64,000 bases of DNA from Gigaspora rosea. Taxonomy: Eukaryota > Glomeromycota > Glomeromycetes > Diversisporales > Gigasporaceae. This document shows, piece after piece, positions 34,893-47,371 of this stretch (within the stretch, counting starts at the first letter, position 1; each line of letters opens with the position of its first letter). The DNA is taken from assembly GCA_003550325.1 (NCBI GenBank), contig QKWP01000140.1, positions 409,413 to 473,412 of the forward strand, given 5' to 3'. Made by a program: the position numbers and the translations under genes. The notes beneath the pieces were generated by a model that was given only the letters and a program-made list of their open reading frames with translations, ran no database searches and was not told where the DNA came from.

Positions 34893-34996
34893 ATATATAT
34901 TAAATTTATATGTAAGCTTTCATAGACTGCCGGACAGTCGTCTCTTATTTTATACATTTATTTTTAAATGCATCTATATGTTTAAAAGTTAACACT

Positions 34997-35140
34997 AGCT
35001 AATAAAATTTAGCTAATAAAATTTAGCTCATAAAATTTAGCTAATAAAATTTAGCTCATAAAATTTAGCTAATAAAATTTAGCTAATAAAATTTAGCTAA
35101 TAAAATTTAGCTAATAAAATTTAGCTAATAAAATTTAGCT
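34997..35140. repeat. 14-bp tandem repeat, about 10 units
   Basis: The unit is AGCTAATAAAATTT; two early units have AGCTCATAAAATTT. Phase is kept throughout. Confidence 0.92.
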
Positions 35141-35365
35141 GTAATAAGACAATAATACTTACAGGACGTACTGCAAAAAAAAAAAAAAACAACATAATAC
35201 TGTGTGCAAGTGTTGCATTTTATTAAAAAGTCGTAGATAATCAATACTAAAAATAAATGTGCAGCTTTTTTTTGAATTACAATTTGCTTTGTGACTAAAA
35301 TGTCAAAAAGAGATTGATTACCAGGAGTTGGCAGCTAAGAATAATTAAGAAAAAATATTTTGACA

Positions 35366-35578
35366 TGGTTATTGTTATGAATGTGGAATTGGAGTTGAAA
35401 AGGATGCAAACAAAGCGTTTAGTTATTATCAAATGTTTGCAGACATGAATAATTCTAATGGAATTTATTACGTTGGTCATTGTTATTATTTAGGAATCGA
35501 GGTTATAATAGATAAGTGTAAAGCATTTAAATATTATCTAAAATCAGCTGAGGCGGGTAATTCTATGGGAAATTTTTA
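35366..35578 (+). pseudogene. Sel1-like repeat fragment
   Basis: In frame from CAT at 35366 to TAA at 35578 it reads about two Sel1-like (TPR-related) repeats: CYECGIGVEKDANKAFSYYQ, then GHCYYLGIEV and KAFKYYLKSAEAGNS. The expected repeat form is G.CYE.GIGVEKD..KAF.YY.KSAE.GN. The frame is closed just upstream and no ATG or partner domain (such as a kinase) is seen, so this is a leftover of a larger gene. Sel1 proteins are greatly expanded in Glomeromycotina (from memory). Confidence 0.75.
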
Positions 35579-38500
35579 AAACAGCTATTTGTTAAAAATT
35601 CGGAATTGGTGTGAAAAAAAAGTATTTCAAAACCCAAAATATGGCTTTATTTATTTACTAATTTTGACTTTAAAACTAATGCTCAAAATATGTAGTTATA
35701 TTGAAAAAAAAATTTTTTAACTTTTATATACCATAAATAACACTCAATCGCGTGTTATTTTGAGCATATGCGCGTTATTTAAAGTACACGCATGAGCGTA
35801 TTTTGAAACGAATATAAAGTTTTTAAGTATTTCCTTATATAAAAAGTAAACAAACAAAAAAATACTCAGAAACAAGAGTTGGTTGGTGCTAATTAAACTG
35901 ACTTCGGGTCAAAATACAGACAGACAAACCAGAACTATAGCTAACACTAGCTTAATGCGGGCTAACTTTTCGGGATTTTGATAATGTCAGGATTTTGTTT
36001 GTCGGGATTTTGATTCAATACCAAGTAAGCTTACTTTTCGAAGTTGTTCTTCAGATTGAGACGATCTGAAGAACACTTTTTTTAAAGCTTGAAAGTAAGT
36101 TTATTTGGTACCAACTTTTGTTCCGGAGCATTTTTTTCAAATCTTATTACGAATAAGCACCTCTTACACGGAGTGCGCGTTATTTTGGGGCGCGCATGAG
36201 CGATATGTTATTTTTAGGGATCACAATTTTCTAAATAACGTTAATGAGCGTTATTACGCGAAAATACGTTAATAAAAAATTTATGATTTCCAATTTTACT
36301 ATTTGAGTGTTGCAAAGCGGAAACTTGTATTATTCCTTGATTTTTAGGAAATTTTAAATGAGCCGATTAGACTTTTAATGAATTTGATCCCATAATAATT
36401 AAACATCATAAATTATAAATGCCATTTTTTCTAACAACAATCAGCCGGCATTAGTTATATAATGTGGAATGTCGTCTAAAGGTACATCAATCAAATGGGA
36501 TAGATGGAGAAAAAAGGACCAATTAACAAAAAATTTTTTGCGTAAAATTGAAAAATCTATGTTAAAAATCATGAGAAATAAAACTTTAAAAGGCCACCCT
36601 GCAAAATTTTATTAACGTAACAGCATTCTTAAATGAAAAATGTTTCTGGTTGTTAATTTTGGATTAGTTAAGCTCAAAATTTTTTTGAAAAATTATTGCT
36701 TTGGTCCCTTCTCTCATCACCTAGTACAAATTATAAAATTTTTGTCAAACCCAAAACAAGAAAGAAAGTGAAAACTAGAAAATATAAAACGGCGTAAATA
36801 AAAATGTCGGGAGGGCAATTTTGCCTATATAAATATAGCTAACTCTAGCCAACCAAACCTAAAGTGACCCTAACCGTAAAAATTAAATTATAAATTCCCT
36901 AGTATATCCCTGAAAAAAGTTACGTATTTAAGTTTTAAATTTCTCCGAACAAAAAGTTCCATTTTCAAAATTACAAGAATATAAGTTCCATATCCCTCTT
37001 ACGCTTTGTTAAATAGTAGTAAAAGTTTGTATATATTAATTTTTTCGAATATATTAATTTTCTCGATTACTAAATCTATCTAGCAATTTTATTACATTAT
37101 TTGTAATCGCAAAAAAAAAAAAAAAAAAAAAATTAAATGGAATATATAAATCTCATTTAATATTTTTGAAAGCACTTTCATCATTGCTGGAATTTGTTTC
37201 ATCGTCTATATCGTCAACATTTATTACGTTATTTGAAATTGGATACATGGTTTATACCAGAAATTGTTGCTGTTGCTTAGCTTCCAAGTCATTTGGTCGG
37301 TTATTAATAAGCTGATAGGTTTTATCGCAACATACCTTTAATTTGAAGTTTTAATTTGATATATTAATATTTAAATTAAACAAAAAATAAATTCATACTT
37401 TATAAAAAAAAAAAAGCAAACACGCTTTTCATCATTCTAACAGGTGTGACAAAGGTGCTTATACTAAAAGATCTACTTTTTAAAATAAAGAGCATGAACA
37501 AATCCGACGACATGTTTCTAATATTAATATTTTTGCGCTATAGTTATAATTTTCGGTCATTAATGAGGGAATGTATAAACTTTTATAATACTTGAATGTT
37601 TCGCTTGATATTGTGCAGTACAATCAATGTACAGCGTTAGAACGAAAAGAAAAAAAATTTTTTGATTAAAATTGTTTATTAATTAACAAAATAATTATCT
37701 TCATGTTACTGTGTAATTAAACTGTATTTTAAATTTAAGCCAGTTACGTAACATTTTTTTTAGGAGAATACTAGGTTCGAATTAAATTAAAATCTGTTCC
37801 GCTTTAGATGTTGTACCTCCCTTTGAAAGTTCGAAAAATTGCATCACGAGAATATATCCAACAAATTCAAGTTGTGGCAACTACTTTAAAGGTCACACTT
37901 CAGCCACAATACCCATTACTCTTACCGGTACTATCCAAATTGCAATTGTATTTCCGTCAATAAACCAAATACAGGATAACGAATGAATAATTCTTTATTA
38001 TATACATGATTTTTAGGAATTTATGATTCTGGTTTTAAAAAAGTTCTTGAATCAACGAGTACCAGTATCTTTCTTTACATATCCTCTTCATTAAGGACAC
38101 AAATTTAATTGAAAAAAATAAAAATTTATAAGGAATTAAATTTATACTTATAAATAGATCTATGGATCAAAAGAAAAAAGGAAAACCAACTGAAAAAAGT
38201 GGAACTTACAAAGAAAAAAAAAAAAAAGGAAATATGACAATACACATGATCAATCTGTACAGTAGTAAAAAATACGCTATGAACTCAGGACATATACCAT
38301 TTAAGAATTCTTAGCAGACAAAGATACACATCTTTTGAGTATTCCTTGGTATTATTAATCATGCGTAATATTTGCAATTAACTTTATGAACTCTATTTCC
38401 TTTAGATCGTATTTCATTAAAATCAACCATACAACTGAATGAAGAAGTAGAATAAATATTTAATATTATAGTCGTAAGTAATGGAACAATCTATAAAATA
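35579..38500. other. AT-rich intergenic DNA
   Basis: No firm gene. A hairpin near 36022-36110 pairs ACCAAGTAAGCTTACTTTTC and GTTCTTCAGAT with their inverses. Repeated CGCGTTATTT pieces occur at 35745-36270. On +, 37803-37989 is open and gene-like (starts DVVPPFES, ends INQIQDNE) but not recognised and lacks a start. Confidence 0.35.
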
Positions 38501-38502
38501 AA

Positions 38503-38745
38503 CAGTGTTGGCTTGACCAGACCAGTTTGACCATTTGGACCAGACCAATTTGACCGGTCTGATCAAAGGAACTATACTGGTTAAATTGGTCAAATAGAAT
38601 ATTTAAATATAATTTATTATATAATATATCTATTATATTTATATAATAAACTTGACTAATTTGACTAGTTTGACCAATTGATCAATTTGAACTGACAAAA
38701 TTTGACCAGAAAATTTTTGGTCGACCATTAATTTGCCCAACACTG
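38503..38745. mobile_element. hAT MITE just after the last E3 ligase exon found
   Basis: Ends CAGTGTTGG and CCAACACTG are flanked by AAAATAAA at 38495-38502 and 38746-38753. The interior repeats TTTGACC/GGTC motifs. It lies 56 bp beyond the splice donor of exon 3 of the minus-strand gene. Confidence 0.88.
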
Positions 38746-38801
38746 AAAATAAACAAAATAAACAAAAATAAACAAATAAATAAAAAAATAAAAAAACTCA
38801 C

Positions 38802-40631
38802 ATCCAACAAAATTCATAACCACATCCAGGTCTCCTACATTTCATGTGATCACAACCAGAATTTTTCTCAATCCTACTCAAACATTTTGGGCATTGTTTC
38901 AATTTAGTTACATAGCGTTCAGAAGCAGATTCTTCATTCTCTCGTCGTTTTCGATCTTCCTCCTCTTGTTGTCTTTGTTCTTCTTGTTTTCTACGTTCTT
39001 CCTGTTGTTGTAAACATCTTTCACATCCATCGGAAATTGGAATACCATGCACGACACAAGATTTCTGGCCACAAGCATTACAAGTCATTATCGGCACATT
39101 TTCTGGAAATAAAGTAGTGATAAGCAATATAATATTGACGATCATAAGATTTTTTTTTTTTTTACAAAATTCACCTCCTTGATAATGATCTTGACCCGAT
39201 TCACAACTTGTATTTAAACACCATTGAAAAGTAGGAATTTGAGATAAAGCAAAATTTATCATGAGCCGTTCATATCTGTAACAATAAAAAATAAATATTA
39301 AAAAAAAAATTATTTCAAAAAAAAAAAAAAGTAATCAACTTTTGATCACAAAAATAATACCTTGTAAAAACATCTTCGGTGGCAAATTCTTTCACATCCC
39401 GCTCTCGTAATATCTCATGACAATCATCTAATGGACATGAAATATTGATATTTCCCTTATCCTCAAGTTCATGTTTGATATATTCACCGATACATTCACG
39501 ACAAATATTACTATCGTGATTACATAGATCTGTAACATTTAAAAAAGCTTTGATATCAACATTTTCAGCACATATAGAACATTCTTTTTTTTCGTCTTTT
39601 GATATATTTAGAGGGAAAAAACTATCGATATAACTTTCGGTGAAAGTATCATTGAAAAAGAGTTCTTTAGGAGTTCCTACATCATATAAATATTCATAAC
39701 TATTGGTCCATAAAACGGTACCAGCTACATTACATAAAGCCGTAAATTCAAGATATAATGGTAAATTAGAACTTTTAGAAACAGAGATCTTAAAATAATA
39801 AGAGTCTTGTTCAGAGGAAAGAGTATGAGACCAAGTTGCATTTACTTGATTGTTTGTGATCCATGAATCAGTGGTGTACTCTATTATTACAGATTTATCA
39901 GAGCCAATAGTTTGTACTACAACCTGCCCCTGAAGATCGATAACACCATTATATTCATTAACAACTTTTATATATTTTACGAATATGCTGTTAGATAATT
40001 GAGAAGGACTGCTATTTGTATTATCTTCATGATTATTTATTTCCATCATTTGTTTTTCTAATTGTCTACGCTCTTCTTCTAATTGTTTACGTATTTCTTC
40101 TAATTGATTACGTTCTTCATCCAATTGGTTACGTTCTTCTTTCAATTTTTTACGTCCTTCATTGTTATATTCATCCAATTTTTTACGTTCTTCTTCTAAT
40201 TGTTTGCGTAATTCATCCAATTTTTTACGTTCTTCATCCATTGAATAATTCGAATTATCATCATCATCATCAGCATAATCGAAAAAGAACTCTTTAGGAG
40301 TATCTTTATCATAAGAGTAATTAAAACCATCGCTAATCCATAAAATAGAACCTGCGATATCACATAATACTGTAAATTCAAAGTATAATGGTAATTTTGA
40401 GCTTTTAACCGATAAAATTTCGAAATCATAAAGATCTTTATTAGGGGAGAGTTTACGTGACCAAGTTGCAGTCACTCGATTATCAGTGTCCCATGAATCA
40501 GTAGTGTACTCTATTGTGACAGTTTTTTCTTTGTTACAAGAATTTTGTATTAAAACTTGCCCACGAAGATCGATAGTACGATTACGTTCATTGATAATCT
40601 TTATATATTTTATGAATATGTTATCAGACAT
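38802..40631 (-). CDS. CBM21-coiled coil-CBM21-RBR ubiquitin ligase (3' exon missing)
   Basis: Exons on the minus strand: 40631-39361, 39275-39175, 39102-38802; all joins keep frame. Residues 3-120 and about 217-330 are two CBM21-like domains (each with IEYTTDSW and LPLYFEFT-type strands); about 128-205 is a charged coiled coil. RING1 starts at ECSICAEN (about 350-410). The IBR follows (FQWCLNTSC, then CNACG). RING2 holds CPKCLSRIEKNSGCDHMKC, where the Cys of NSGC matches the catalytic Cys of RBR ligases (parkin 431). RBR ligases take ubiquitin onto this Cys and pass it to substrates; CBM21 binds glycogen- or starch-like glucans in known proteins. Exon 3 ends at FCW plus two bases before GTGAGT, so a further exon is expected but not found. 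Start MSDNIF is the first Met. Confidence 0.85.
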
Positions 40632-42529
40632 AGAGAAAGTTTGTTGTTCTTATTAAACAGTATCCCTCAACTTTAATGCGTATTTTTATTTTTTTCTTTT
40701 TTTTATCGTATCAGTGTATCAGTTATTGTTATGTTATTGTTATATTAATAAGTATTATAAAAAAAACAATGTCATAGATTGACAAATCTGCAAGTCAATT
40801 AAAATAATATTTATAGTTAGTTGTTCACGTGTCTGTAGACATAACGATAAACAAACCTTACATATAATAAAGTAGGGTGGCTTAGCCGAACTTGGAATAT
40901 ACAATGATATAGATCAAAGTATTAACTAAAAACTCATCATTTGAATTTCTTTAAAATTTGCTATAAAAACATATCCTAATAAACTAGAAAATACTTTTTA
41001 AAATATTTGACAAGCAATAACATACGAGAAATTTGACGTGGGCGTTTTGTGTTTACTATGATCTTAAGGAATATTTGTCGTTATAAACTCGCGTGTATTC
41101 TTTACTGTAAAAACATCAGAACCACAAGGTCTTTGGCGGCGCGATACGTACGGAGACATCATATGGGTTCCCTTATGTTGAATTATTTTCGTCCTACACG
41201 CAATATAAATAAATAATTCAATAAGAAAAACATCGTCGGAAAAAAAGAAGTTTATATCTCCCGGAAATTTTGTGCCCGATTAGCAGAAACGAAGTTTCTG
41301 TTTGTAAATAGATATAAATCAAAAAATATATTTTTTGTCATAACTTTTTTTAGATAAGTCAATATTATAATAGTAAACCTAGTTAATTAAAAAAAGCCTA
41401 TTGTTTTTAAAAGAACATAAATATTTTCATCTTTCTTTATAAATTTTATAAATTCTTCATTAGAAAAAATAAAAAATAATTTATTTCATTATTTTCAAAT
41501 TCATCATGTTTATTATTTTCAGATTCAATTCATCGTTTTTAGATTTGTTATCCTTAAATTTATCAATTTTGATTTATTGTTTCCAGACTTACTAACGTAT
41601 TTGCATTTAATTGATACTCCGCGAAGGACGGAGAATTATAGAATAAATTTTATATATAAACAGAAATCATTATTTCTGACCATATTAAGTAAATTTTTAT
41701 TTAACTAACTTTGTGAGCTTCTAATCAAGGTTGTTGTGATTCGAATTAATAACAATTTAAGTAAAATTAGTCTAATATTTCATAAGATACTGATACCTTA
41801 AATTTTTCTCTTACAATCATATAACATTCCTTTTAAAAAAATTTTAGAGAAAAAAGATATCTTAACCCGATTTTAGTAATCTTATTATCATAAATCACAA
41901 AAACTAGTTTTACAACTTTTATTAAAAGCTTACAAAAGGTTAGCTTAATAAAAAATTTACTTTATATAATAAGTAATGATGATGATTTTGTTTATATATA
42001 TGTTTATAAGTTGACTATCTATTTTTAGATTCTCCTTCTTTCGCGGTTCATCAATTAATTCAATTTTACTATTCTCATATTTTGGAAAATAGATTATGAA
42101 AATTCATATAATACCTTACTCTGGGGTCTCTAATGATATACCTTTTTGACTTGGTTTAATCGGTTTAGTTTCTGAATTTAATCGAGATTTTGGGGCATCC
42201 ATATCAACAATTGACGCGTAAGTCAATTAATAAATGTCGCGGATGATCGTGAAATCGGATGTTGGTGAAATTTGGGGTCTCAATTTGAAAATATAAGCCC
42301 AACCAAATTCACCTCTATTCTTTTATTAATAATAACTCGAACTCTAATTCCTAACTCAACCATAAAAAAAGCTGACAAGTACGTACATAAAATAGATCTA
42401 ATCTACTGTGACAATAAATGAATACACGTCATATTAATTAGAAATTCTTTCGTCTCATTTTTTTTTTAAACTACAGTATTAATTTCAATTTTTTTTTTTA
42501 CATAAGCTTATCAAGATTTTCAATTATTG
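40632..42529. other. Intergenic DNA with repeat pieces
   Basis: No gene seen. 41855-41960 carries the dispersed module with ATCTTATTATCATAAATCAC (inverse of the one at 2540-2640 and 55600-55720). A truncated member of the GCTGAWGCTGAAAT MITE family lies at about 42233-42375. Confidence 0.45.
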
Positions 42530-43210
42530 CTAAAGATCCCATTCTAGTTGCCAACTTCATTTTAATGATAGCTTCATTAACTACGGATTTTTAGTTTTAT
42601 CAGTTCTTGTAATCTTTACAAACTTTGATGCTTCTATCCACTTTATTAGAAAAACTTATGCAAGAATATTTATTATTTTGATGGTATTGTACAATCCCTA
42701 TCATAAGTACTTGTTTTTCGTTTCCCTATTTTTAAAATTAACTTGATTTTTACTAATAGACTTTTCAAATTTTCATACAATGGAAAAAATTCACTTTGAT
42801 TAATAACTTTTAGAGCTTCAATATCATGCTTAGAACATGCATTTACGTGTATCCATTTTACATAGTTTCTTTATTAATAGCATCGTAATCCATTGCCATA
42901 AAATAATTGTCATTAATATCATATTCATCTTCCCATCATTTAAAAAAACGTTTCTATAATTTGATGAGTCGTTAAATAGATCAATATTTTCAAGATGATA
43001 ATCAAGATTAATCGTCTTTTGAAAATTTTATGTTAAATAAAATTTCAAGTTAAAATATTCCCATACATACTGAATAAATTTTGATATGACCACTATCATT
43101 CAATGCTTTAGTCACAACTTTTTAATTTCTTCTGTTGGTTTCAATTGAATGCACAATTTCTAGATAAATCTCATCTATAGGCGAATAATCACTTGAAAAG
43201 TTCATAAGAG
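42530..43210 (-). pseudogene. Degenerate gene remnant, unidentified
   Basis: Read on the minus strand, separate short frames look coding: one contains PSLPPEFIVKIMPLMNF followed by DEIYLEIVHSIETN (about 43100-43240), another CSKHDIEALKVIN, interrupted by several stops and shifts. No family recognised. It lies immediately downstream of the BTB-TPR gene on the same strand and may be the end of an old neighbour. Confidence 0.4.
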
Positions 43211-43313
43211 GCATTATTTTTACAATAAATTCGGGTGGTAATGATGGAAAAGATCAATGTCTATCTGATTTTTAATAAAAAATAATTTTGAATATTGAAC
43301 TTCTATTAATGTT

Positions 43314-46265
43314 TTATTGAAAATGAATTAATACAAATTGATCATCCTCGTCATTTTTGTTTTGAGTTTCTGTTGATTTTTTATTAAAAAATAGTTTGCT
43401 TCTTTTCTTATCAGCAATAAGTTTCTTACGAATATTTAATGCAAACTCATTTGTTGGATCAAGTTGTAATGATTTGTTCAAATCTTCAATTGCTCTATCA
43501 TCTTTTTTCATCATACGATAGATCGCACCTCGACTTCCTAATGTAGATGCCATATTCGGCTTAATATCTAATGCTCTATTTAAATCAACAAGTCCTTGAT
43601 TATATTTACCCAACATACGATAAGATTCACCTCTGGTGCTTAATGCCAATGCATTATTTGGATTAATTGCTAAAGATCTAGTTAAATCTTTAATCGCATC
43701 TTTATATTTATACAAAATGTAATAAATTTTCCCTCGAAGATTTAATGCCCATGCATTATTATGTTCAATTTCTAATATTTTAGTTAAATCAGCAATTGCT
43801 TCTTTATATTTTTTCATATTAAAATAAATTTCACTCTTATTTTTTAATGCAAATGTATCAAGTTGATCAAATTGTAAAGATTTAATTAAGTCAACAAGAG
43901 CTTCATCATTGTTTTTCATTTTGAAATAGATCGCTCCTCTAAGACTTAATGTTGAGGCATTATTTGGATCAATTTCCAATGATTTAGTTAAATCAACAAG
44001 GGCTTCTTTATATCTTTTCATAATAAAAAAAGATTCAGCTCGACGACATAATGTCCATGCATCATTCGGTTCAATTTCTAATGATCTAGTTAAATCAGCA
44101 ATTGCATCTTTATAACCTTTCAAAACTTGATAAATTGTACCACGACTTCTTAATGTAAAAGCATTATTAGGATCAAGTTCTAATGATTTAGATAAATCAA
44201 TCAATGCATCATCATAACGTTCCATCACACGAAAAGTTTCACCTCGATGATTTAATGCAGTTACATTATTTGGATCAAATTCTAAAACTTTATTTAAATC
44301 TTCAAGAGCCTCATTATCTTTTTTCATCATATAATAAATAGTCGCTCTACGATTAAATGTCCAAATATTATTAGGTTCTAATTCTAAAGATTTAGATACA
44401 TCATCAAGAGCTTCTTCATATCTATTCAACATACGATAAGCTTCACCCCGATTTGTTAAAGCAGATACATTATTTGGATTAATTTCTAATAATCTTGTAA
44501 AATCTGCAATAGCATTTTTATATTGACACATAGAGAGATAAGTTACACCACGATCATGTAAAGCAATCAAATCATTTGGCTCAATTTCTAAAGTTTTATT
44601 TAAATCAGCAAGTGCTTCATTAAACTTTCCCATATTCATATAAGTTAATCCACGATTTTTTAAAGTAAAAGTATCATTTGGTTCAATTTCTATAGTATTT
44701 AAATCTGCAAATGAATCATCATATCTTTTCATTATACAATAAATATTACTTCTATGTTTTAATGCAATAGGATCATCAGGATCAATTTCTAAAGATTTAG
44801 TTAAATCATCAAGAGCATCATCATATCTTTTCATTAAATGAAATATTGAACCTCTACATCTTAATGCAAAGGCATTATTTGAATTAATCTCTATTGATTT
44901 AGTTAAATCAATAATAGCTTCTTCATATTTTCCCATTTTACTATAAATTTCACCACGACGACTTAATGCTGAAGAATTAATTGGATCAATTTCTAAAGAT
45001 TTAGTAAAATCTGCGAGTGCTTCATTATATTTTTTCATCATACGATAAGTTTCACCACGATTCATAAAAGCAAGTGCATAATTAGGATTAATTTCTATTG
45101 ATTTTGTAAAATCTTTAAGTGCTTTATTAAATCCATTCACCATTAAATAAGCTACACCTCGATCATATAATGCAATTGGATTATTTGGTTCAATTAATAC
45201 AATTTTATTTAAATTTGAAAGTGCTTCACCATATCTTTTTAATTTTAAACAATCTTTTGCATGTCTTTTCATCATGGATACATCAATTTCATTTGTGTCA
45301 TTATCTTCAGGTTTAGTTGGTATTTTAAGAGTAGAAATAGAAAAAATTCTTGAAGATGAAATACTTTCTCCTGATGGTATAAATTTCATCATAATATTAG
45401 TCCATAAAGATGGTTCAAGAATTTTTTGATAAGGACTAACTTTTTCAAAAATATCTTCACCAGAAATATGAAAATAACGAATTAAAGGGAGACAATTCTT
45501 AAGAGTAGATTTCATAGTTAAAAATTCATCATCAGACCATTTTTTAGGATCAAGAGGTAAAAAAGGGTTTTGAGCAATTCCCCATTTAATTACAGAATCC
45601 CAAATTGTTCCTTCATCTATTTGTAAATTATCAAGTTTTAAAATAAAAATCAAGATATTTTCCGGAAGAGAAATAAATTCATCATGATCAAAAATAATAT
45701 TTGAATTTTCTGCAATAATATTTGCACAAAATGGTTGTAAATTTTCAAAATTATCATTACAGAAAATAGTTTGACAAATACGATAAAGATTATTTTGTAT
45801 CCAATGGGAATTATTTTCTATTAAAATTGTTTGAATATAATCAACTAATTCTTGAAGACCAAATATATTGGAAGCAATTAAAAGATCAAATAATACAATA
45901 ACATTAAGTTTTCCTAATGAAATGGCACCAGTGTATATATACCTAGATATTTATTTTTAAAAACAATTAAAAAAAAAATTTTATCAAATTTACCGGTAAT
46001 TATTATTTATCATTACTTACTTGATTAATAGATCAAAAACTCTAATAGAAATATCGACATTAATTTTTTTTATATTACCATTGTTACAAATTATTGAATT
46101 TAGTTTATCTTTAAAATATGGACATCGAGAACTTAGAATAACAGAATGTGCCTTAAACACTTGATTATTTGGTGCTTTACCAACTTCAATTATAATATTA
46201 TATTCATTGCCGTTGGTAAGATCATTTAAGTTATTAGAAAGTTTCTCATAGAATTTAATAGACAT
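43314..46265 (-). CDS. BTB domain protein with about 18 TPR repeats
   Basis: Two exons: 46265-46021 and 45942-43314, joined across a 78-bp GT-AG intron that restores LLIKYIYTGAISLGKL, a standard BTB end. The start is ATG at 46265 (MSIKFYEKLSNNL). The BTB fold (residues about 1-110, with VFKAHSVILSSRCPYFK) serves as dimerisation and cullin-3 adaptor surface in known proteins. A helical BACK-like stretch follows (about 110-250), then 18 tandem 34-residue TPRs with consensus RGE.YR.M.KY.EAL.DL and ending KSLEIDPNN. Known TPR arrays bind partner peptides. BTB plus Sel1 or TPR arrays is common in Glomeromycotina (recalled). A substrate adaptor role is inference. The C-terminus is short and acidic, ending VLIHFQ. 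Confidence 0.88.
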
Positions 46266-46458
46266 TTTTATCAACTTTATCGTTTGAGCTTAATTCAGAA
46301 AATTAATCTATATAGAATTAAAATAACTACGCACAATTACTCATGACAATTGTTTCAGAATTTCTTATTTTGTACTAGATAATTTTTATTTTTGTTTTGT
46401 GATCGCATACATGTAATACACAATAGAAGAAAAAAAGGCTAGTGTGAGATAAGGCGTA

Positions 46459-46890
46459 TTGCGATGCACAATCGTACATACATACGCATGTATATACGTA
46501 CGTACGTACGTAAATTATTTAACTACTGTCCACATGTTGATACGTATCTATATGTTATATGAAAATAATGCAGTAATATTTATTTTAAATCCAAAAAGAA
46601 AATCTAAAAATTATTTTAAGTCATCTCTATGGATAATCCTGACGAAGAATTTAATGTTGGTTGCCATTATCTTTAATGGAAATGGAGTTGAAAAAAATAA
46701 ATACAAAGCATTTATTCAATTTGTAAAAGCAGCTGGTATGGGTCATGTCACTGGAATGTTTAATATAGATAGGTTTCTGTTATCATGGTGGAATTTTGGT
46801 AGAGAAAGATTATAATAAAGCATACATCCATGACAAAAGGGAATATTTAGAGTTGGAGATTGTTATAAATGTCAGCAATCCAGTCAAATC
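46459..46890 (+). pseudogene. Sel1-like repeat fragment
   Basis: From about 46640 the frame reads GNGVEKNKYKAFIQFVKAAG and MGHVTGMFNI, one and a half Sel1-like repeats. Out-of-frame traces of the next repeat follow (YNKAYIH near 46810, GDCYKCQQ-like near 46865). The upstream part of the 118-residue frame is simple ACGT-rich repeat (46480-46512), so its apparent start is not real. A broken copy of a Sel1 gene, as at 35366-35578. Confidence 0.7.
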
Positions 46891-46990
46891 CGGTGATTAA
46901 GCCTTAAATCCTAGCTGAGCATATCAATATAGCAAGCTAATACGTACCGCTTGAAACAACATATGAGTATAATGATTGATTATGATACTA
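46872..46990 (+). repeat. Dispersed repeat, partner of 22651-22762
   Basis: AATCCAGTCAAATCCGGTGA followed by closely similar sequence to ATGAGTATAATGATTGATTA. It begins exactly where similarity to Sel1 coding sequence fades. Confidence 0.75.
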
Positions 46991-47371
46991 ATTAAAACTT
47001 GAGCGACGATCTATTAATTTAGGTCCTTGAAGGCACCCTAAACTAGATGAGAAAAGGCAAATGCATTCTGAATAAAAAAACTTTTGTAATTAATGCTAAT
47101 AAACATCAAAAACCTAAATAGAGCATATCAGCCGAAACATAATAATAACCATAGAATCTCAAAAAAGAATTTATTTCGATATGATGGAAAACCGAATTAC
47201 AATTATAATACCAACAGGATAATTTAACAGTAGAGAGTTTTTGAATAAGTTTAATATGTTTGATAAAGAAGTTATTATCAGAATAAATTAGCATAGTAGA
47301 TTTATTAACTTGAATTACATGGAGAAAGAACCTAATTTGACTTTTTTATAAAATTATAAGTTGGATAATGA

